NCBI RefSeq assembly: GCF_014650455.1
Contig: NZ_BMUZ01000003.1
Span: 248,001 to 312,000 of the forward strand
From: Streptomyces xanthochromogenes
Lineage (GTDB): Bacteria; Actinomycetota; Actinomycetes; Streptomycetales; Streptomycetaceae
DNA length: 64,000 nt
Direction: 5' to 3'
Shown here: positions 45,578 through 55,372 of the stretch, piece by piece
How positions within the stretch are numbered: the stretch's first letter is position 1
How the letters are laid out: the number at the start of each line of letters is the position of its first letter
Translations under genes and position numbers: made by a program
Notes under the pieces: generated by a model
Seen by the model: the letters and a program-made list of their open reading frames with translations, nothing else
Told to the model about the DNA's origin: nothing
Databases searched by the model: none

Positions 45578-45899
45578 ACTCGGCCAGTCGTGGCCGCGAC
45601 CCAAGCACGAGCAGCCCGGCCCCGAGGAGCAGCGCGCAGAGGGTGGCGGGCCCTGTACGTCAATGGCGTTCCGCGCCATGGCGATGGCCTTGTCATGATG
45701 GCCGGCATTCGTGGGGTGGGGGTGACCCTGATCGTGGCGCTCGTCGGGCTCCAGGTCGGCATCGCGCGCACTAGTGCTGTGGTGAGACGGCGTTGAGCCG
45801 GCTTGCTGCCCGCGTCGGCAAGGAGACCGACCGCACCGTGTTCAAGGTCTCGGGCCTTGAGTAGGCGGCGGCAAAGCCAGCATGGCCCGATGTCGCGGT

Positions 45900-45937
45900 G
45901 GTGTGCTGTGCGGCGGGCTCACGCCGCACAGCACACC
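45900..45937. terminator. Perfect 16-pair hairpin
   Basis: Arms GGTGTGCTGTGCGGCG (45900-45915) and CGCCGCACAGCACACC (45922-45937) with a 6-nt loop. Probably a bidirectional terminator, though no gene ends close to it (nearest stop 320 nt upstream). Confidence 0.6.
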
Positions 45938-46531
45938 CCGGGCGCGTAGCCGCTCATACGCCCCCCAACAGCGGCCACTCGCCTCGAAGGCCCTGGCCGC
46001 GGAGTGCACCGATGCGCGGCTGTGCAGGTGCGACGAGGTCAGGTAGACGAGGTAGGTCAGGTATCCGACATGGAGTGCCGGGAACCCAGTGCGGGCAGCT
46101 CCCAGAGGAGCACCGCGCGCTATGTCGGGCTCCGGGCAGCAGGGGGAGTCGTGTACTCATCCCTCGTATGGGGCAGGCCGTGCAGGACGCACATGCCGCC
46201 GGTCCACCGCATCGATGGCTCCCCTCGAATTCCCGTCATGACCAGAGCGGGGCTGCGGAGCCGGGGCAACTTCGACCCCCGGCACGCAAGCGGATCCGCC
46301 AAGACACCCGGGGGCTGGGGGCGCGGCGGACGCTGCGCCGATCACAGAGCAAGAGCCAGACGTTGGAGCGCCCTGCGCATCTCTGCCCTCCCCGGACGGC
46401 GGGAATCACGGGAAATCGACTTCAGGCCTACGCCAGCGCAATGAGCCGCCGGTCATACCGAAGGGGGTGCCTCACCCAGCGCGGTGCTTCCATCAGTTCA
46501 GGTTCCGGCCGGCGGCGGATGGCTGGGCCGT

Positions 46532-46555
46532 CTGATCGGGATCGATCCCGATCAG
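46532..46555. promoter_or_regulatory. 24-bp perfect palindrome, candidate operator
   Basis: Half-site CTGATCGGGATC is followed directly by its exact complement, centre between 46543 and 46544. It lies about 300 bp upstream of the DUF4389 gene. No spacer, so it is better suited to a protein dimer than to RNA folding. Confidence 0.5.
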
Positions 46556-46847
46556 CACGTACAGCGAAGAGCACGCTTGCTGGGCAGTCCTCCCGCAGAG
46601 GACGCTCACCGCAGGCTTCCAAGCTCTCGCGGAACGCCGCCGTGAGCCGAGGCCGCGAGCCGCTGCCGTGAGCCGAGGCAGTGGACACCGGCCGAGGGCC
46701 GACGCCGTGAACAGAGCAGAAAACTTCCCCCGCATCACTCGGATACCCGTATCCCGCAGTCCCCCACTGGCCCCCTCAGCCGCGCGGAAGCGGCCGATCA
46801 GGAGCAGCATGACGGTGTTGGCCGCACCAAAACGGTCGGGAGCGCTC

Positions 46848-47720
46848 ATGACGGCAGAGTGGAACCAACGGCCCGTGACCAGTGCTGAACACGGCGAGTG
46901 GCTGCCGGTGCTGGACATTCCCGCTCCGGGACGGCAAAGGCGCTGGACCGTACTGCTGCGGTGGCTGCTGCTGCTCCCACAGTTCGTGGTGGTCGTGTTC
47001 CTGGGCGTCGCGGCCTTCTTCGTCACGATCGCAGGCTGGTTCGCCGCCCTGTTCACGGGACGCCTGCCCGACGGGATGTTCAGGTTCCTGAGCTCCGTAC
47101 TCGCCTACTCGACCCGGGTCGACGCGAGTGCCATGCTCCTCGTCGACAGCTACCCGCCGTTCGCGTTGTCGGCGCCCACGTACCCCGTACAGATCGAGGT
47201 CCGTCCCACCCCGCTCAACCGTGCCGCGGTGTTCTTCCGGCTGATCCTGATGATCCCGGCGATGATCGTCAGCAGCCTCCTCCAGAGCGGCTGGTACGCG
47301 ATGTGCTGGGTGCTCTGGCTCATCGCTCTGGTGTTGGGACGCCTGCCCGCTCCCCTGTACGCGGCTACCGCCGCCGTCACCCGCTACACCATGCGGTTCA
47401 ACGCCTACGCCTCGCTGCTCAGCCCCGCCTACCCCAAGCGCCTGTTCGGCGACGAGCCCGCGGCCGCAGACGAAGTCCACTCCGGCACCCGGCCCCTCAT
47501 CCTCGACACGGCGGCCAAGGTCCTCGTCGTGCTCTTCCTCCTCCTCGGCCTGGCCGGCCACATCACCAATGCGACCGTCGAGAGCAACACGGGTGAAGAC
47601 ACCAACGCCTCTGCCTCCGGAGCGGCAGCCGGTCGGCACGCCCCTGGCTCACTTCCCTTTCGATCAGCGCAAGAGGGCAGCTTTTTCAACCTCGACTTCA
47701 GCAGGCAAGACGCGAGGTGA
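46848..47720 (+). CDS. DUF4389 membrane protein
   Basis: A 290-residue protein. WLPVLDIPAPGRQRRWTVLLRWLLLLPQFVVVVFLGVAAFFVTI begins the DUF4389 pattern, and a second similar unit begins RPTPLNRAAVFFRLILMIPAMIVSS. Each has the conserved short basic stretch, two membrane helices and a segment (GRLPDGMFRF and FNAYASLLSPAYP) that recurs in the family. One more helix near the C-terminus (VLVVLFLLLGLAGH) precedes a soluble tail. The alternative start at 46809, with AGGAG 5 nt upstream, would add 13 residues. Function unknown. Confidence 0.85.
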   Translation: MTAEWNQRPVTSAEHGEWLPVLDIPAPGRQRRWTVLLRWLLLLPQFVVVVFLGVAAFFVTIAGWFAALFTGRLPDGMFRFLSSVLAYSTRVDASAMLLVDSYPPFALSAPTYPVQIEVRPTPLNRAAVFFRLILMIPAMIVSSLLQSGWYAMCWVLWLIALVLGRLPAPLYAATAAVTRYTMRFNAYASLLSPAYPKRLFGDEPAAADEVHSGTRPLILDTAAKVLVVLFLLLGLAGHITNATVESNTGEDTNASASGAAAGRHAPGSLPFRSAQEGSFFNLDFSRQDAR

Positions 47721-47747
47721 TTCCGCCGCGCACACGTTGAATCAGGC

Positions 47748-48131
47748 TCATTGGGCGGGTGCCTCGGCGAGCGAAAGGCTGTTCCCGTCGGGGTCCAGCA
47801 GGACGACATGGCGTACGCCATTGCGGTAGGTCTCGACCGGTTCGTGGCCGATCCCGTGTGCGGCGAGTCGGGCCAGGATGTCGTCGAGGTCGTTCACGCC
47901 GAGCGTGATCATGGCTCCCCCTACATGCTCGGCACGCACGTCCCGATCGTCGACGACGACCCATGCGTTCTCACCGACCTGCCACAGATACTCCTCGCCG
48001 ATGATCTCGTCCGCCGGGCGCCCGAAGAACACCTCGAACCACTCCACTGCCTTGGCCCGGTCCCTCACACACAGGACGCTGTACAGGTCCACTCGGATCA
48101 CCCCGACCAGTTGTTTTGCAAGTTGGACCAT
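47748..48131 (-). CDS. VOC-family protein
   Basis: A 127-residue VOC protein: VDLYSVLCVRDRAKAVEWFEVFFGRPAD, GAMITLGVNDLDDILARLAAHG, and LLDPDGNSLSLAEA. The DPDGN motif and length fit glyoxalase/bleomycin-resistance-like proteins; the first metal ligand is not obvious. It is convergent with the DUF4389 gene. Confidence 0.84.
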   Translation of the reverse strand: MVQLAKQLVGVIRVDLYSVLCVRDRAKAVEWFEVFFGRPADEIIGEEYLWQVGENAWVVVDDRDVRAEHVGGAMITLGVNDLDDILARLAAHGIGHEPVETYRNGVRHVVLLDPDGNSLSLAEAPAQ

Positions 48132-48491
48132 GCCGCTGACTGAAACTCATCGGAGGAGGCAGCCTCGTTCTCCACAAAGAATCGGGCTTGACGGCCGCCG
48201 GAGCGAGCAGGCGAGCCTCAGCGGGGTCCAAGTCGTCGGCGCCAACTTCTCTATGCGCCTGCTTCTCCTGGGAGGGGTCCGGCCAAGTGGGGCGACGGTA
48301 GTCGGTGAGGCGGCGCTGGAACGGGGTCGTCACGCTTCGGGAAGCCGTACGGGACAGCAGTCTCATCCCGGTCGCCGAACGCCTCACCTACACCTTCGAA
48401 GGCATGGTCGCCGTGAACTGCTCGCTCACCGGCCGTGTCCGGGCGGAGCCGTCGCGAACGCCACAGCCCCGCCCGGACAACGGCTCGGCCA
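48132..48491. other. Intergenic region, no gene recognised
   Basis: A plus-strand frame starting at 48305 has no ribosome site or known family and overlaps the stress gene; nothing else seen. Confidence 0.4.
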
Positions 48492-49340
48492 CTACACGTG
48501 CGGCATCACCGCCAACGGACAGACGCTGTGATGGATCATCGAGTGGGCAACTGGCCCCAGCCTGGGGCCACTTGGGATGCGGCGGCCGACGATCAGCAGG
48601 CTCGCCCCGGTCGACGCCAGCAGTAGATGATGGGCCGCGCGGCCGTGGACCGTCCGCTCCGACACCTCCGTGTCCGCGTACTTGTGCCTCCAGGGGTTCA
48701 GCATGGCGGCCAAGTGGTGCAGCTGCTCCTCCTCGGGATCCACCGCGGAACCGGACGGAGCCAGCGGAAACGCCCAGGTGTGCAGGACGTGCAGTGGCGC
48801 CCGGCGTGCCCTGGCAGCTTCGAAGGCGTACTCGATGAGCTCGTCGCACGGGTGGTCCAGATCGATGCCGAGGACGACCGGGCGGTACGGCCCGGCCGCC
48901 GAGTCCCAGTGCTCGTCCTCGGCCCGCGCCCCCGCCCGGACGAGGACCACCGGACAGTTCGCCCCTGCTGCGACCGCGAGGGCGACCGATCCGACGAGGA
49001 ACCCGGCGAAGCCCGCGAATCCGCGCGATCCCAGGACGACACACCCGCTGGAGGCGGCCGCGTCCAGCAGGGCCGCGTCCGGCGGCCCTGCTGCCTGGCG
49101 GCGGCTGATCTCGAGGGCGGGATGGGCGGAGGCCAGCGCTCGGGCCGCTCGGTCCAGCGCGTGCCCCGTACGCTCGGCCGGGGCGTCCAGCTCGGGCAGG
49201 CCGGTGTGGGACCGGGGTTCGTCCCCTGCGTGCAGCAGGAGGAGCGGCAGTCCTCGGCGAAGGGCTTCCCGGGCTGCCCAGTCGGCCGCGTCCAGGCTCT
49301 CGGCGGAGCCGTCGATCCCGGCGATGATGATGCGATCCAT
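48492..49340 (-). CDS. Tandem universal stress protein
   Basis: A 282-residue protein with two UspA domains. Domain 1 (about 1-140) begins MDRIIIAGIDGSAESLDAADWAAREA and ends GSRGFAGFAGFLVGSVALAVAAGANCPVVLVR, keeping the G-x2-G-x9-G-S ATP loop. Domain 2 (about 152-282) begins RPVVLGIDLDHPCDELIEYAFEAA, ends VGRRIPSGPRLGPVAHSMIHHSVCPLAVMPH. A AAGGAGG site precedes the ATG. It is 25 nt downstream of phosphoketolase, so the two form an operon, as found in OsdR/DosR-type low-oxygen regulons. Confidence 0.92.
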   Translation of the reverse strand: MDRIIIAGIDGSAESLDAADWAAREALRRGLPLLLLHAGDEPRSHTGLPELDAPAERTGHALDRAARALASAHPALEISRRQAAGPPDAALLDAAASSGCVVLGSRGFAGFAGFLVGSVALAVAAGANCPVVLVRAGARAEDEHWDSAAGPYRPVVLGIDLDHPCDELIEYAFEAARARRAPLHVLHTWAFPLAPSGSAVDPEEEQLHHLAAMLNPWRHKYADTEVSERTVHGRAAHHLLLASTGASLLIVGRRIPSGPRLGPVAHSMIHHSVCPLAVMPHV

Positions 49341-49365
49341 GACGCACCTCCTTGGTGCGAAGGGG

Positions 49366-51708
49366 TTATCCCGTCCAGGTCCAGTCGGCGATCTCCGGCA
49401 GGTCGGTGCCGTGTTCGCGGATCCAGGCGTGGTGGCGGGTGCGGCTGTCGGCCATCGTCTGGCGGACGGAGGCCGCGCGGGTGGCGAGGCCGGGGACGCG
49501 GTCGATGACGTCCATGACCAGGCGGTACCGGTCGAGATCGTTGCGTACGACCATGTCGAAGGGTGTGGTCGTGGTGCCGGACTCCTTGTAGCCCCGGACG
49601 TGGAGGTTCGCGTGTCCGGCCCGGCGGTAGGCGAGACGGTGGATCAGCCAGGGGTAACCGTGGTAGGCGAAGATCACCGGCTGGTCGCGGGTGAACAGCG
49701 CGTCGTACTCCAAGTCGGCCATTCCGTGCGGGTGTTCCTCGTGCGGGAGCAGTTTGGCCAGGTCGACGATGTTGACCACCCGCACCGCGAGGTCGGGCAG
49801 ATGGCTTCGCAGCAGCGCCGCCGCGGCGAGCACTTCCTGGGTGGGTACGTCGCCGGCACAGGCGAGGACCACATCGGGCTCCCGGGTTCCGTCCTCGGTG
49901 CCGGCCCAGTCCCAGATCCCGGCGCCGCGGGCGCAGTGGGCGCGGGCCTCCTCCAGCGTGAGCCAGTCGAAGCAGGGCTGCTTCCCCGCAACGATCACGT
50001 TCACGTAGTCCCGGGAGCGCAGGACGTGGTCGGCCACCGAGAGCAGTGTGTTGGCGTCCGGCGGCAGGTACACGCGCACGACGTCCGGACTCTTGTTGAG
50101 CACGTGGTCCACGAAGCCGGGATCCTGGTGCGAGAAGCCGTTGTGGTCCTGGCGCCAGACGTGCGAGGTCAGCAGATAGTTGAGGGACGGCACGGGAGCG
50201 CGCCACGGCAGTTGGCGCGCTGTCTTCAGCCACTTGATGTGCTGGTTGACCATGGAGTCGACGATGTGGACGAACGCCTCGTAGCAGGAGAACAGTCCGT
50301 GGCGGCCGGTGAGGTTGTAGCCCTCCAGCCAGCCCTGGCAGACGTGCTCGGAGAGGATCTCCATCACGCGTCCGTCGGAACTGAGGTGTTCGTCGGTCTT
50401 CAGGACCTCTGCCTGCCACGCCTTGCCAGTGACCTCGAACAGCGCGCCCAGGCGGTTGGATTCGGTCTCGTCCGGTCCGACCACCCGGAAGTTGCGTTGC
50501 TCGGCCGAGTCGGCCATGACCTGGGCGAGCAAGCCGCCGAGGACCCGGGTCGGTTCGTGCAGGGTCGCGCCCGGCTTGTCGACCGGCACGGCGAAGTGCT
50601 CAAGGGGCGGAACGGGCAGTGCGCGGGTGAGCAGGCCGCCGTTGGCGTGCGGGTTCGCGCCGAGGCGCAGCTCGCCGCGCGGCACGCAGGCCAGAACCTG
50701 ATCGGCCGGTCGCCCCTCGGCGTCGAACAGCTCATCTGGCCGGTACGAGCGGAGCCATGCCTCCAACTGCCGCAGGTGCTCCGGGTTCTCGCGGACGCCT
50801 GCCAGCGGCACCTGATGGGCGCGCCAAGTTCCCTCCACCGGTAGGCCGTCCACCTCCGCAGGGCCCGTCCAGCCCTTGGGGGTGCGCAGGACGATCATCG
50901 GCCACCGTGGGCGGCCCTTCGACCGCTTGCACTCCGCGATCCGCTCCAGCGCGTGGTCCATCGCCCGCGTCATGCTGCGATGCACCTGGTCGGGGTCGGA
51001 CCCGGTCACGTGCAGGGGCTCGTAGCCGTAGCCCGTCAGCAGGGAGTCGAGTTCGGCCTCGGGGATGCGGGACAGGACCGTCGGGTTGGCGATCTTGTAC
51101 CCGTTCAGGTGCAGGATCGGCAGCACCGCGCCGTCGTGGACCGGGTCGAGGAACTTGTTGGCGTGCCAGGACGCGGCCAGCGGCCCGGTTTCCGCCTCTC
51201 CGTCGCCGATCACGCAGGTGACCAGCAGGCCGGGGTTGTCGAAGGCGGCGCCGTAGGCGTGCGCGAGGGAGTAGCCGAGTTCGCCGCCCTCGTGGATCGA
51301 GCCCGGCGTCTCCGGCGCCACATGGCTGGGCACGCCACCGGGGAAGGAGAACTGCCGGAACAACTCGGCCATGCCCGCGGCGTCCCGGCCCACATCCGGA
51401 TAGACCTGGCTGTAAGAGCCGTCCAGCCAGGAGTTGGCCAGCACGGCGGGCCCGCCGTGGCCCGGCCCCCAGATGCACACGGCATCCAGCTCGCGATCCT
51501 TGATGAGCCTGTTGAGGTGGGTGTGGACCAGGTTGAGGCCGGGTGAGGTCCCCCAGTGACCGAGGAGGCGCGGCTTGATGTGCTCGGGCGCGAGCGGTTC
51601 GGTCAGCAGCGGGTTGCTCATCAGGTAGATCTGCCCGGCGGACAGGTAGTTCGCCGCCCTCCAATGGGCGTCCAGTGCGGCCAGGTCAATCGGTCGGTCC
51701 TTCGTCAT
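49366..51708 (-). CDS. xfp: Phosphoketolase
   Basis: A 780-residue thiamine-diphosphate enzyme cleaving xylulose-5-phosphate and/or fructose-6-phosphate with phosphate to give acetyl phosphate. Family features include [42 protein letters not shown] and the [34 protein letters not shown] region, plus the [11 protein letters not shown]hDP/metal site. Length is standard. A redox-neutral route to acetyl phosphate and ATP fits oxygen limitation and the stress proteins beside it. Which sugar is preferred cannot be read. Confidence 0.95.
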   Translation of the reverse strand: MTKDRPIDLAALDAHWRAANYLSAGQIYLMSNPLLTEPLAPEHIKPRLLGHWGTSPGLNLVHTHLNRLIKDRELDAVCIWGPGHGGPAVLANSWLDGSYSQVYPDVGRDAAGMAELFRQFSFPGGVPSHVAPETPGSIHEGGELGYSLAHAYGAAFDNPGLLVTCVIGDGEAETGPLAASWHANKFLDPVHDGAVLPILHLNGYKIANPTVLSRIPEAELDSLLTGYGYEPLHVTGSDPDQVHRSMTRAMDHALERIAECKRSKGRPRWPMIVLRTPKGWTGPAEVDGLPVEGTWRAHQVPLAGVRENPEHLRQLEAWLRSYRPDELFDAEGRPADQVLACVPRGELRLGANPHANGGLLTRALPVPPLEHFAVPVDKPGATLHEPTRVLGGLLAQVMADSAEQRNFRVVGPDETESNRLGALFEVTGKAWQAEVLKTDEHLSSDGRVMEILSEHVCQGWLEGYNLTGRHGLFSCYEAFVHIVDSMVNQHIKWLKTARQLPWRAPVPSLNYLLTSHVWRQDHNGFSHQDPGFVDHVLNKSPDVVRVYLPPDANTLLSVADHVLRSRDYVNVIVAGKQPCFDWLTLEEARAHCARGAGIWDWAGTEDGTREPDVVLACAGDVPTQEVLAAAALLRSHLPDLAVRVVNIVDLAKLLPHEEHPHGMADLEYDALFTRDQPVIFAYHGYPWLIHRLAYRRAGHANLHVRGYKESGTTTTPFDMVVRNDLDRYRLVMDVIDRVPGLATRAASVRQTMADSRTRHHAWIREHGTDLPEIADWTWTG

Positions 51709-51837
51709 GGTCTGTCCTCGGTCTCAGTGGTCGGTCGTCCGCGATCCATGACCTGTGGGCCCGCCTGTGGTCCGTGGTCCCGTGGTCCGTCGTCTCGGTG
51801 GGATCGGGTAGGGATGTGTACCGCGTACGGGAAGGGC

Positions 51838-52366
51838 TCACGCGTGCGGAATCACGGCCACCGGGCAGGCCGCCTGGTGCAGCACGGCATGGTTGACCGG
51901 GCCGAGCTGTATCCCGAGGTGGCTCTTGCGACGGCGGACGCCGACGACGAGCAGATCGGCCGTGAGCGCCGTGTCCAGGAGTGCCTTGCGCGCATGGCCC
52001 TCGATCACCTGAGGCCGCACCTCCACCTTGCCCGCCACTCGCGTAATCGGACGCAGGGCTTCGGTCAGCACATCCTGCGCCAGCACGCGGTGCCGCTCCA
52101 CGTCCCCCCGATGGTCCGGGTGATCGGCGACGTCCCGGGCCGGACGGCGCCAGGCGTGCACCGCGACCAAGGCGGCGCCCCACGCCTCCGCTTCCCCGAA
52201 CGCGAACTCCACCACCGGGCCGCCTTGTTCGGGTGCGTCGACGCCGACGGCGATCCGGCCGTAGCCACGGCGCAGGTGTCGCTCGTTGCCGCGTACGACG
52301 ATCACCGGGGATCGCGCCCGGGCGGCGACCGCGAGACCCACCGAACCCGATCACTGGCTTGTCCAC
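51838..52366 (-). pseudogene. Universal stress protein with internal deletion
   Basis: A GTG with GGGGAG upstream begins MDKPVIG, a normal UspA start, but the next bases are in another frame: SVGLAVAARARSPVIVVRG, the end of USP domain 1, followed by a complete domain 2 (YGRIAVGVDAPEQGGPVVEFAFGEA to HAVLHQAACPVAVIPHA). About 130 codons of domain 1 are missing and the frame is disrupted near 52340-52350. An internal GTG at 52341 could still produce a 167-residue one-and-a-fraction-domain protein. It lies downstream of two candidate DevR boxes, divergent from the regulator. Confidence 0.8.
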
Positions 52367-52463
52367 GGTGCCACTCCCCTTCCGGGCTCGCCCGCGTCCG
52401 GGGCGTCATGAGGGACGTTTCCACTGCCGGGGGCGGGCTGGCAGGGGCGAACCGGCCCCACTG

Positions 52464-52479
52464 GGGGACGTTCGGCCCC
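52464..52479. promoter_or_regulatory. DevR/OsdR-type box 1
   Basis: GGGGACGTTCGGCCCC, one base different from box 2. It lies about 98 bp upstream of the broken stress protein start. A weaker match, GGGGCGAACCGGCCCC, is exactly 20 bp away at 52444-52459. Confidence 0.55.
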
Positions 52480-52592
52480 TGCCGGTCGGCGCGCGTGGTC
52501 CGCGGGGCGGGTGCGGGGTCGGCTCAGGGAGAGGCGATAGCCATCCGTAACCGGTCGCCCCCGCGTGGTACACCGGCTCCAGGGCGATCGAT

Positions 52593-52608
52593 GGGGCCGT
52601 TCGGCCCC
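52593..52608. promoter_or_regulatory. DevR/OsdR-type box 2
   Basis: The perfect palindrome GGGGCCG-TT-CGGCCCC lies 65 bp upstream of the response regulator start, a location suited to autoregulation. Confidence 0.6.
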
Positions 52609-52672
52609 TGTCGCACCGGCCCCGGAACGGGCACGCTCAGGCCGAGGCCATCGACAGTCAGGGGACATCGAC

Positions 52673-53365
52673 GTGAGCGACGCACGGGCCTTCTCTCCGC
52701 AGCACCCGATCCGGGTCTTCCTCCTCGACGACCACGAGGTGGTGCGGCGCGGAGTGCACGACCTGCTCGACGCCGAGCCGGACATCGAAGTGGTCGGCGA
52801 GGCCGGCACAGGCGAGCAGGCGCTGGTACGCGGGCCCGCGCTGCGCCCGGACGTCGCCATACTCGACATCCGACTGCCCGACGGCGACGGCATCACCGTC
52901 TGCCGCGAACTGCGCTCCCGGGTGCCGGAACTGGCCTGTCTGATGCTCACGTCGTTCGACGACGACGATGCGCTGCTGGACGCGATCATGGCGGGGGCGG
53001 CCGGGTACGTCCTCAAGCTGATCAAGGGCTCGGACCTCGTCGAGGCCGTACGGACCGTGGCCTGCGGCCAGTCCATGCTGGACCCGGCCACCACCGCCCG
53101 GCTGATGAGCAGCCTGCGCGGACCGGACAAGGAGGCCAGGACCGAAGATCCCCGCCTTGCGGGCCTGTCCGACCGCGAGCGCGAAATCCTCGCCCTGATC
53201 GGTGAGGGAATGACCAACCGGCAGATCGGCCAGCGGCTCTACCTCTCCGAGAAGACCGTCAAGAACCACATTTCCCGGCTGCTGGCGAAGCTCGGAGTCG
53301 AGCGCCGTATCCAGGCGGCGGTACTCGCCACACAGTTCAACCACGCCGCGGACGAGCACCGTTGA
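52673..53365 (+). CDS. NarL/DevR-type response regulator (OsdR-like)
   Basis: A 230-residue response regulator, GTG start 7 nt after AGGGGA. The receiver has D19-D20, the phosphorylation site D65 (AILDIRLP), conserved Thr in LTSFDDDDAL and Lys in VLKLIKGSD. The C-terminal LuxR/NarL helix-turn-helix is LSDREREILALIGEGMTNRQIGQRLYLSEKTVKNHISRLLAKLG, the DevR/DosR form. With the convergent DevS-like kinase and USP/phosphoketolase genes it matches the Streptomyces OsdRK system for oxygen, stress and development. Confidence 0.93.
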   Translation: MSDARAFSPQHPIRVFLLDDHEVVRRGVHDLLDAEPDIEVVGEAGTGEQALVRGPALRPDVAILDIRLPDGDGITVCRELRSRVPELACLMLTSFDDDDALLDAIMAGAAGYVLKLIKGSDLVEAVRTVACGQSMLDPATTARLMSSLRGPDKEARTEDPRLAGLSDREREILALIGEGMTNRQIGQRLYLSEKTVKNHISRLLAKLGVERRIQAAVLATQFNHAADEHR

Positions 53366-53374
53366 CGCACGGGA

Positions 53375-55072
53375 TCATTTGGGTCCGGACAACGGAACCT
53401 TCCATTCCAGGCGGGTGCCGCCCTCGGGGCCGGCCCCCGTCGTGAACTTCCCTCCCAGCCGCTCCGCACGCTCGGCGAGGTTGCGCAGCCCGCTGCGCCG
53501 CCCGCCCTCCGCGATGCCCACGCCGTCGTCCACGACGTCGACCGTCAGCTTCCCCTTGCGCACCACAAGGGAGACGTCGGCCCGCGAAGCCCGCGCATGA
53601 CGAGCCGTGTTGGTCAGCGCCTCTCCGAGTACCGCGACCACCTCGTCCGCCAGCGCTTGTGGAACGTCGGTGTCCAGCAGTCCCTCCATCAGGAGGGCCG
53701 GGGTGAACCCGAGCGAGGCCACCGCTCCCTCCAGCACCCGCACGGCCCGCACCCGCAGACCGGCTGCGGGCCCTTTCGCCTCGTGCGCCCGTAGCCCGAA
53801 GATGGTCGAGCGAATGATCTTGATGGTGTCGTCCAGATCGTCGATCGCCCGGCTCAACCGCTCGCCCGCTTCCGGGTGGTCGACGAACCGCTGTGCGCTC
53901 TGCAGGGTCATGCCGGTCGCGAACAGGCGCTGAATGGCCAGATCGTGCAGGTCGCGGGCGATCCGGTCCCGGTCCTCAAGCAGGCTGACCTGTTCGGCGT
54001 CGCGGCGGCGGTCGGCCAACTCAAGGGCCAGCGCGGCCTGCCCGGCGAACGCGGGGAGCGGAGCCGTCTCGGCCCTGGCGAAAGGCGGCCGGCCCGACTC
54101 GCGCGCCAGGAGCAGCACCCCTCGCTCCCCCATCGGCACCGCGACCGCGGGCCCCATCCCCTTCCAGCGTTCGGGCTGATACGTCATCCGGGGATCGATG
54201 CTGACGTCCACGGTGGCGACGAGCCCCCGCTCGGCCAGTGCGGCTCCCGCCATGGTCCCGTCACGCGGCACCCGCAGCCCCCGGTGGGCCTCCGCCCGCC
54301 GTCCAAGTGCCAGCACGCCGCGCAGCTGGTCCGCCCCGTCCTCCACCAGTTCGACGACGCCCAGCTCGGCCGAGGTGATCTCCTTGGCCCGCTCGACCAT
54401 TGCCTCCGGCATTCCGGACAACAGCCCGGCGGTGAACTCCGCGCTGGCCGCCAGCCATTGCTCCCGAAGCCGCGCCTCCGCATAGAGCCGGGCGTTCTCG
54501 ATCGCCACTCCCGCCGCCACGGCGAGCGTGGCGAGCAACGACTCGTCCGCGTCGTCGAACTCGGCACCCCCGCGCTTCTCCGTCAGGTAGAGGTTGCCGA
54601 ACACCTCCTCCCGTACCCGGATCGGGACGCCGAGGAAGGAGTGCATGGGCGGATGATGTGCCGGAAAGCCCGATGACGCCGGGTGCTCGGACAGCTCCGC
54701 CAAGCGGAGCGGGTCGGGGTGCCGGATCAGCTCCCCCAACAGGCCGTGTCCCGAAGGCAGTTCACCAATCCGTGTCCGCAACTCGTCGCCGATGCCCACC
54801 GGAAGGAACTCCGACAGCATCTCGCCCTGCCCGATCACACCCAGCGCCCCGTACTCGGCGTCGACCAGCACCACGGCCGCCTCGACGATGCCCCGCAGCA
54901 CCTGCGGCAGGTCGAGTCCACGCCCCACCGACAGCACGGCCTCCAACAGGCTGTGCAGCCGGTCACGAGTGCCGCGCACGGCATCGATCCGTACTTGGGG
55001 CTCGTCGAGCAGTTCGTCCGGCCGCAGTCCGCCCAGCCGGCCCCCGGAGCCGTCCCGCTCCTGCGTGGTCAT
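53375..55072 (-). CDS. DevS/DosT-type sensor histidine kinase (OsdK-like)
   Basis: A 565-residue soluble kinase. Two GAF domains (about 55-195, beginning VLSVGRGLDLPQVLRGIVEAAVVLVDAEYGALGV; about 225-365) lead to a HisKA_3 region with the phospho-acceptor H376 in DRDRIARDLHDLAIQRLFATG and an HATPase domain (VLGEALTNTARHARASRADV, DDGVGIAEGGRRSGLRNLAERAERLGG). In DevS/DosT the first GAF binds haem for oxygen sensing. Its gene is tail-to-tail with the regulator (9 nt apart), so they are not one transcript and may be separately controlled. Confidence 0.92.
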   Translation of the reverse strand: MTTQERDGSGGRLGGLRPDELLDEPQVRIDAVRGTRDRLHSLLEAVLSVGRGLDLPQVLRGIVEAAVVLVDAEYGALGVIGQGEMLSEFLPVGIGDELRTRIGELPSGHGLLGELIRHPDPLRLAELSEHPASSGFPAHHPPMHSFLGVPIRVREEVFGNLYLTEKRGGAEFDDADESLLATLAVAAGVAIENARLYAEARLREQWLAASAEFTAGLLSGMPEAMVERAKEITSAELGVVELVEDGADQLRGVLALGRRAEAHRGLRVPRDGTMAGAALAERGLVATVDVSIDPRMTYQPERWKGMGPAVAVPMGERGVLLLARESGRPPFARAETAPLPAFAGQAALALELADRRRDAEQVSLLEDRDRIARDLHDLAIQRLFATGMTLQSAQRFVDHPEAGERLSRAIDDLDDTIKIIRSTIFGLRAHEAKGPAAGLRVRAVRVLEGAVASLGFTPALLMEGLLDTDVPQALADEVVAVLGEALTNTARHARASRADVSLVVRKGKLTVDVVDDGVGIAEGGRRSGLRNLAERAERLGGKFTTGAGPEGGTRLEWKVPLSGPK

Positions 55073-55372
55073 GGAAACCGCCCCCACTTGGTTCGAGCAG
55101 AACAGGCACAGTGCTCGCCCACACGGTAGCGGCGGGGCCACTCGGGAAGCCCTCGCTGGGCAAGGACGGCAGGGAAACGTCCTGCCCCTTCGGCTTCGTG
55201 CCAAGCGGTGCACCGCGCGCAGCACAGGGCGGAACCTGAGGTGGATGATGATGACGGGAGGCCGCGGGTGACCGGCAAGCAGCACGGAAGGACGAGACCG
55301 GAGGTTGCCGGGCAGAAGGCAGCGGGACTCTCCAGTGATCCGACAACGCCTTGACCAGTAAGGAGCCTTGCC
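55073..55372. other. Divergent intergenic region
   Basis: Separates the sensor kinase from the epoxide hydrolase; no clear operator or RNA recognised. Confidence 0.4.

Larger units (their letters stand above)
45578..46847. other. Gene-poor 1.3-kb region
   Basis: No supported gene. It holds a very strong hairpin (45900-45937) and a 24-bp perfect palindrome (46532-46555), listed separately, and short GTGAGCCGAGGC-type repeats near 46640-46690. Confidence 0.5.

Noticed and set aside
45578..45750. Hydrophobic C-terminal fragment on the minus strand near 45.6 kb
   Set aside because: Too short, with a stop upstream and no start.
52444..52459. Third DevR-like box
   Set aside because: The central bases break the palindrome; kept only as a note next to box 1 because of the exact 20-bp spacing.
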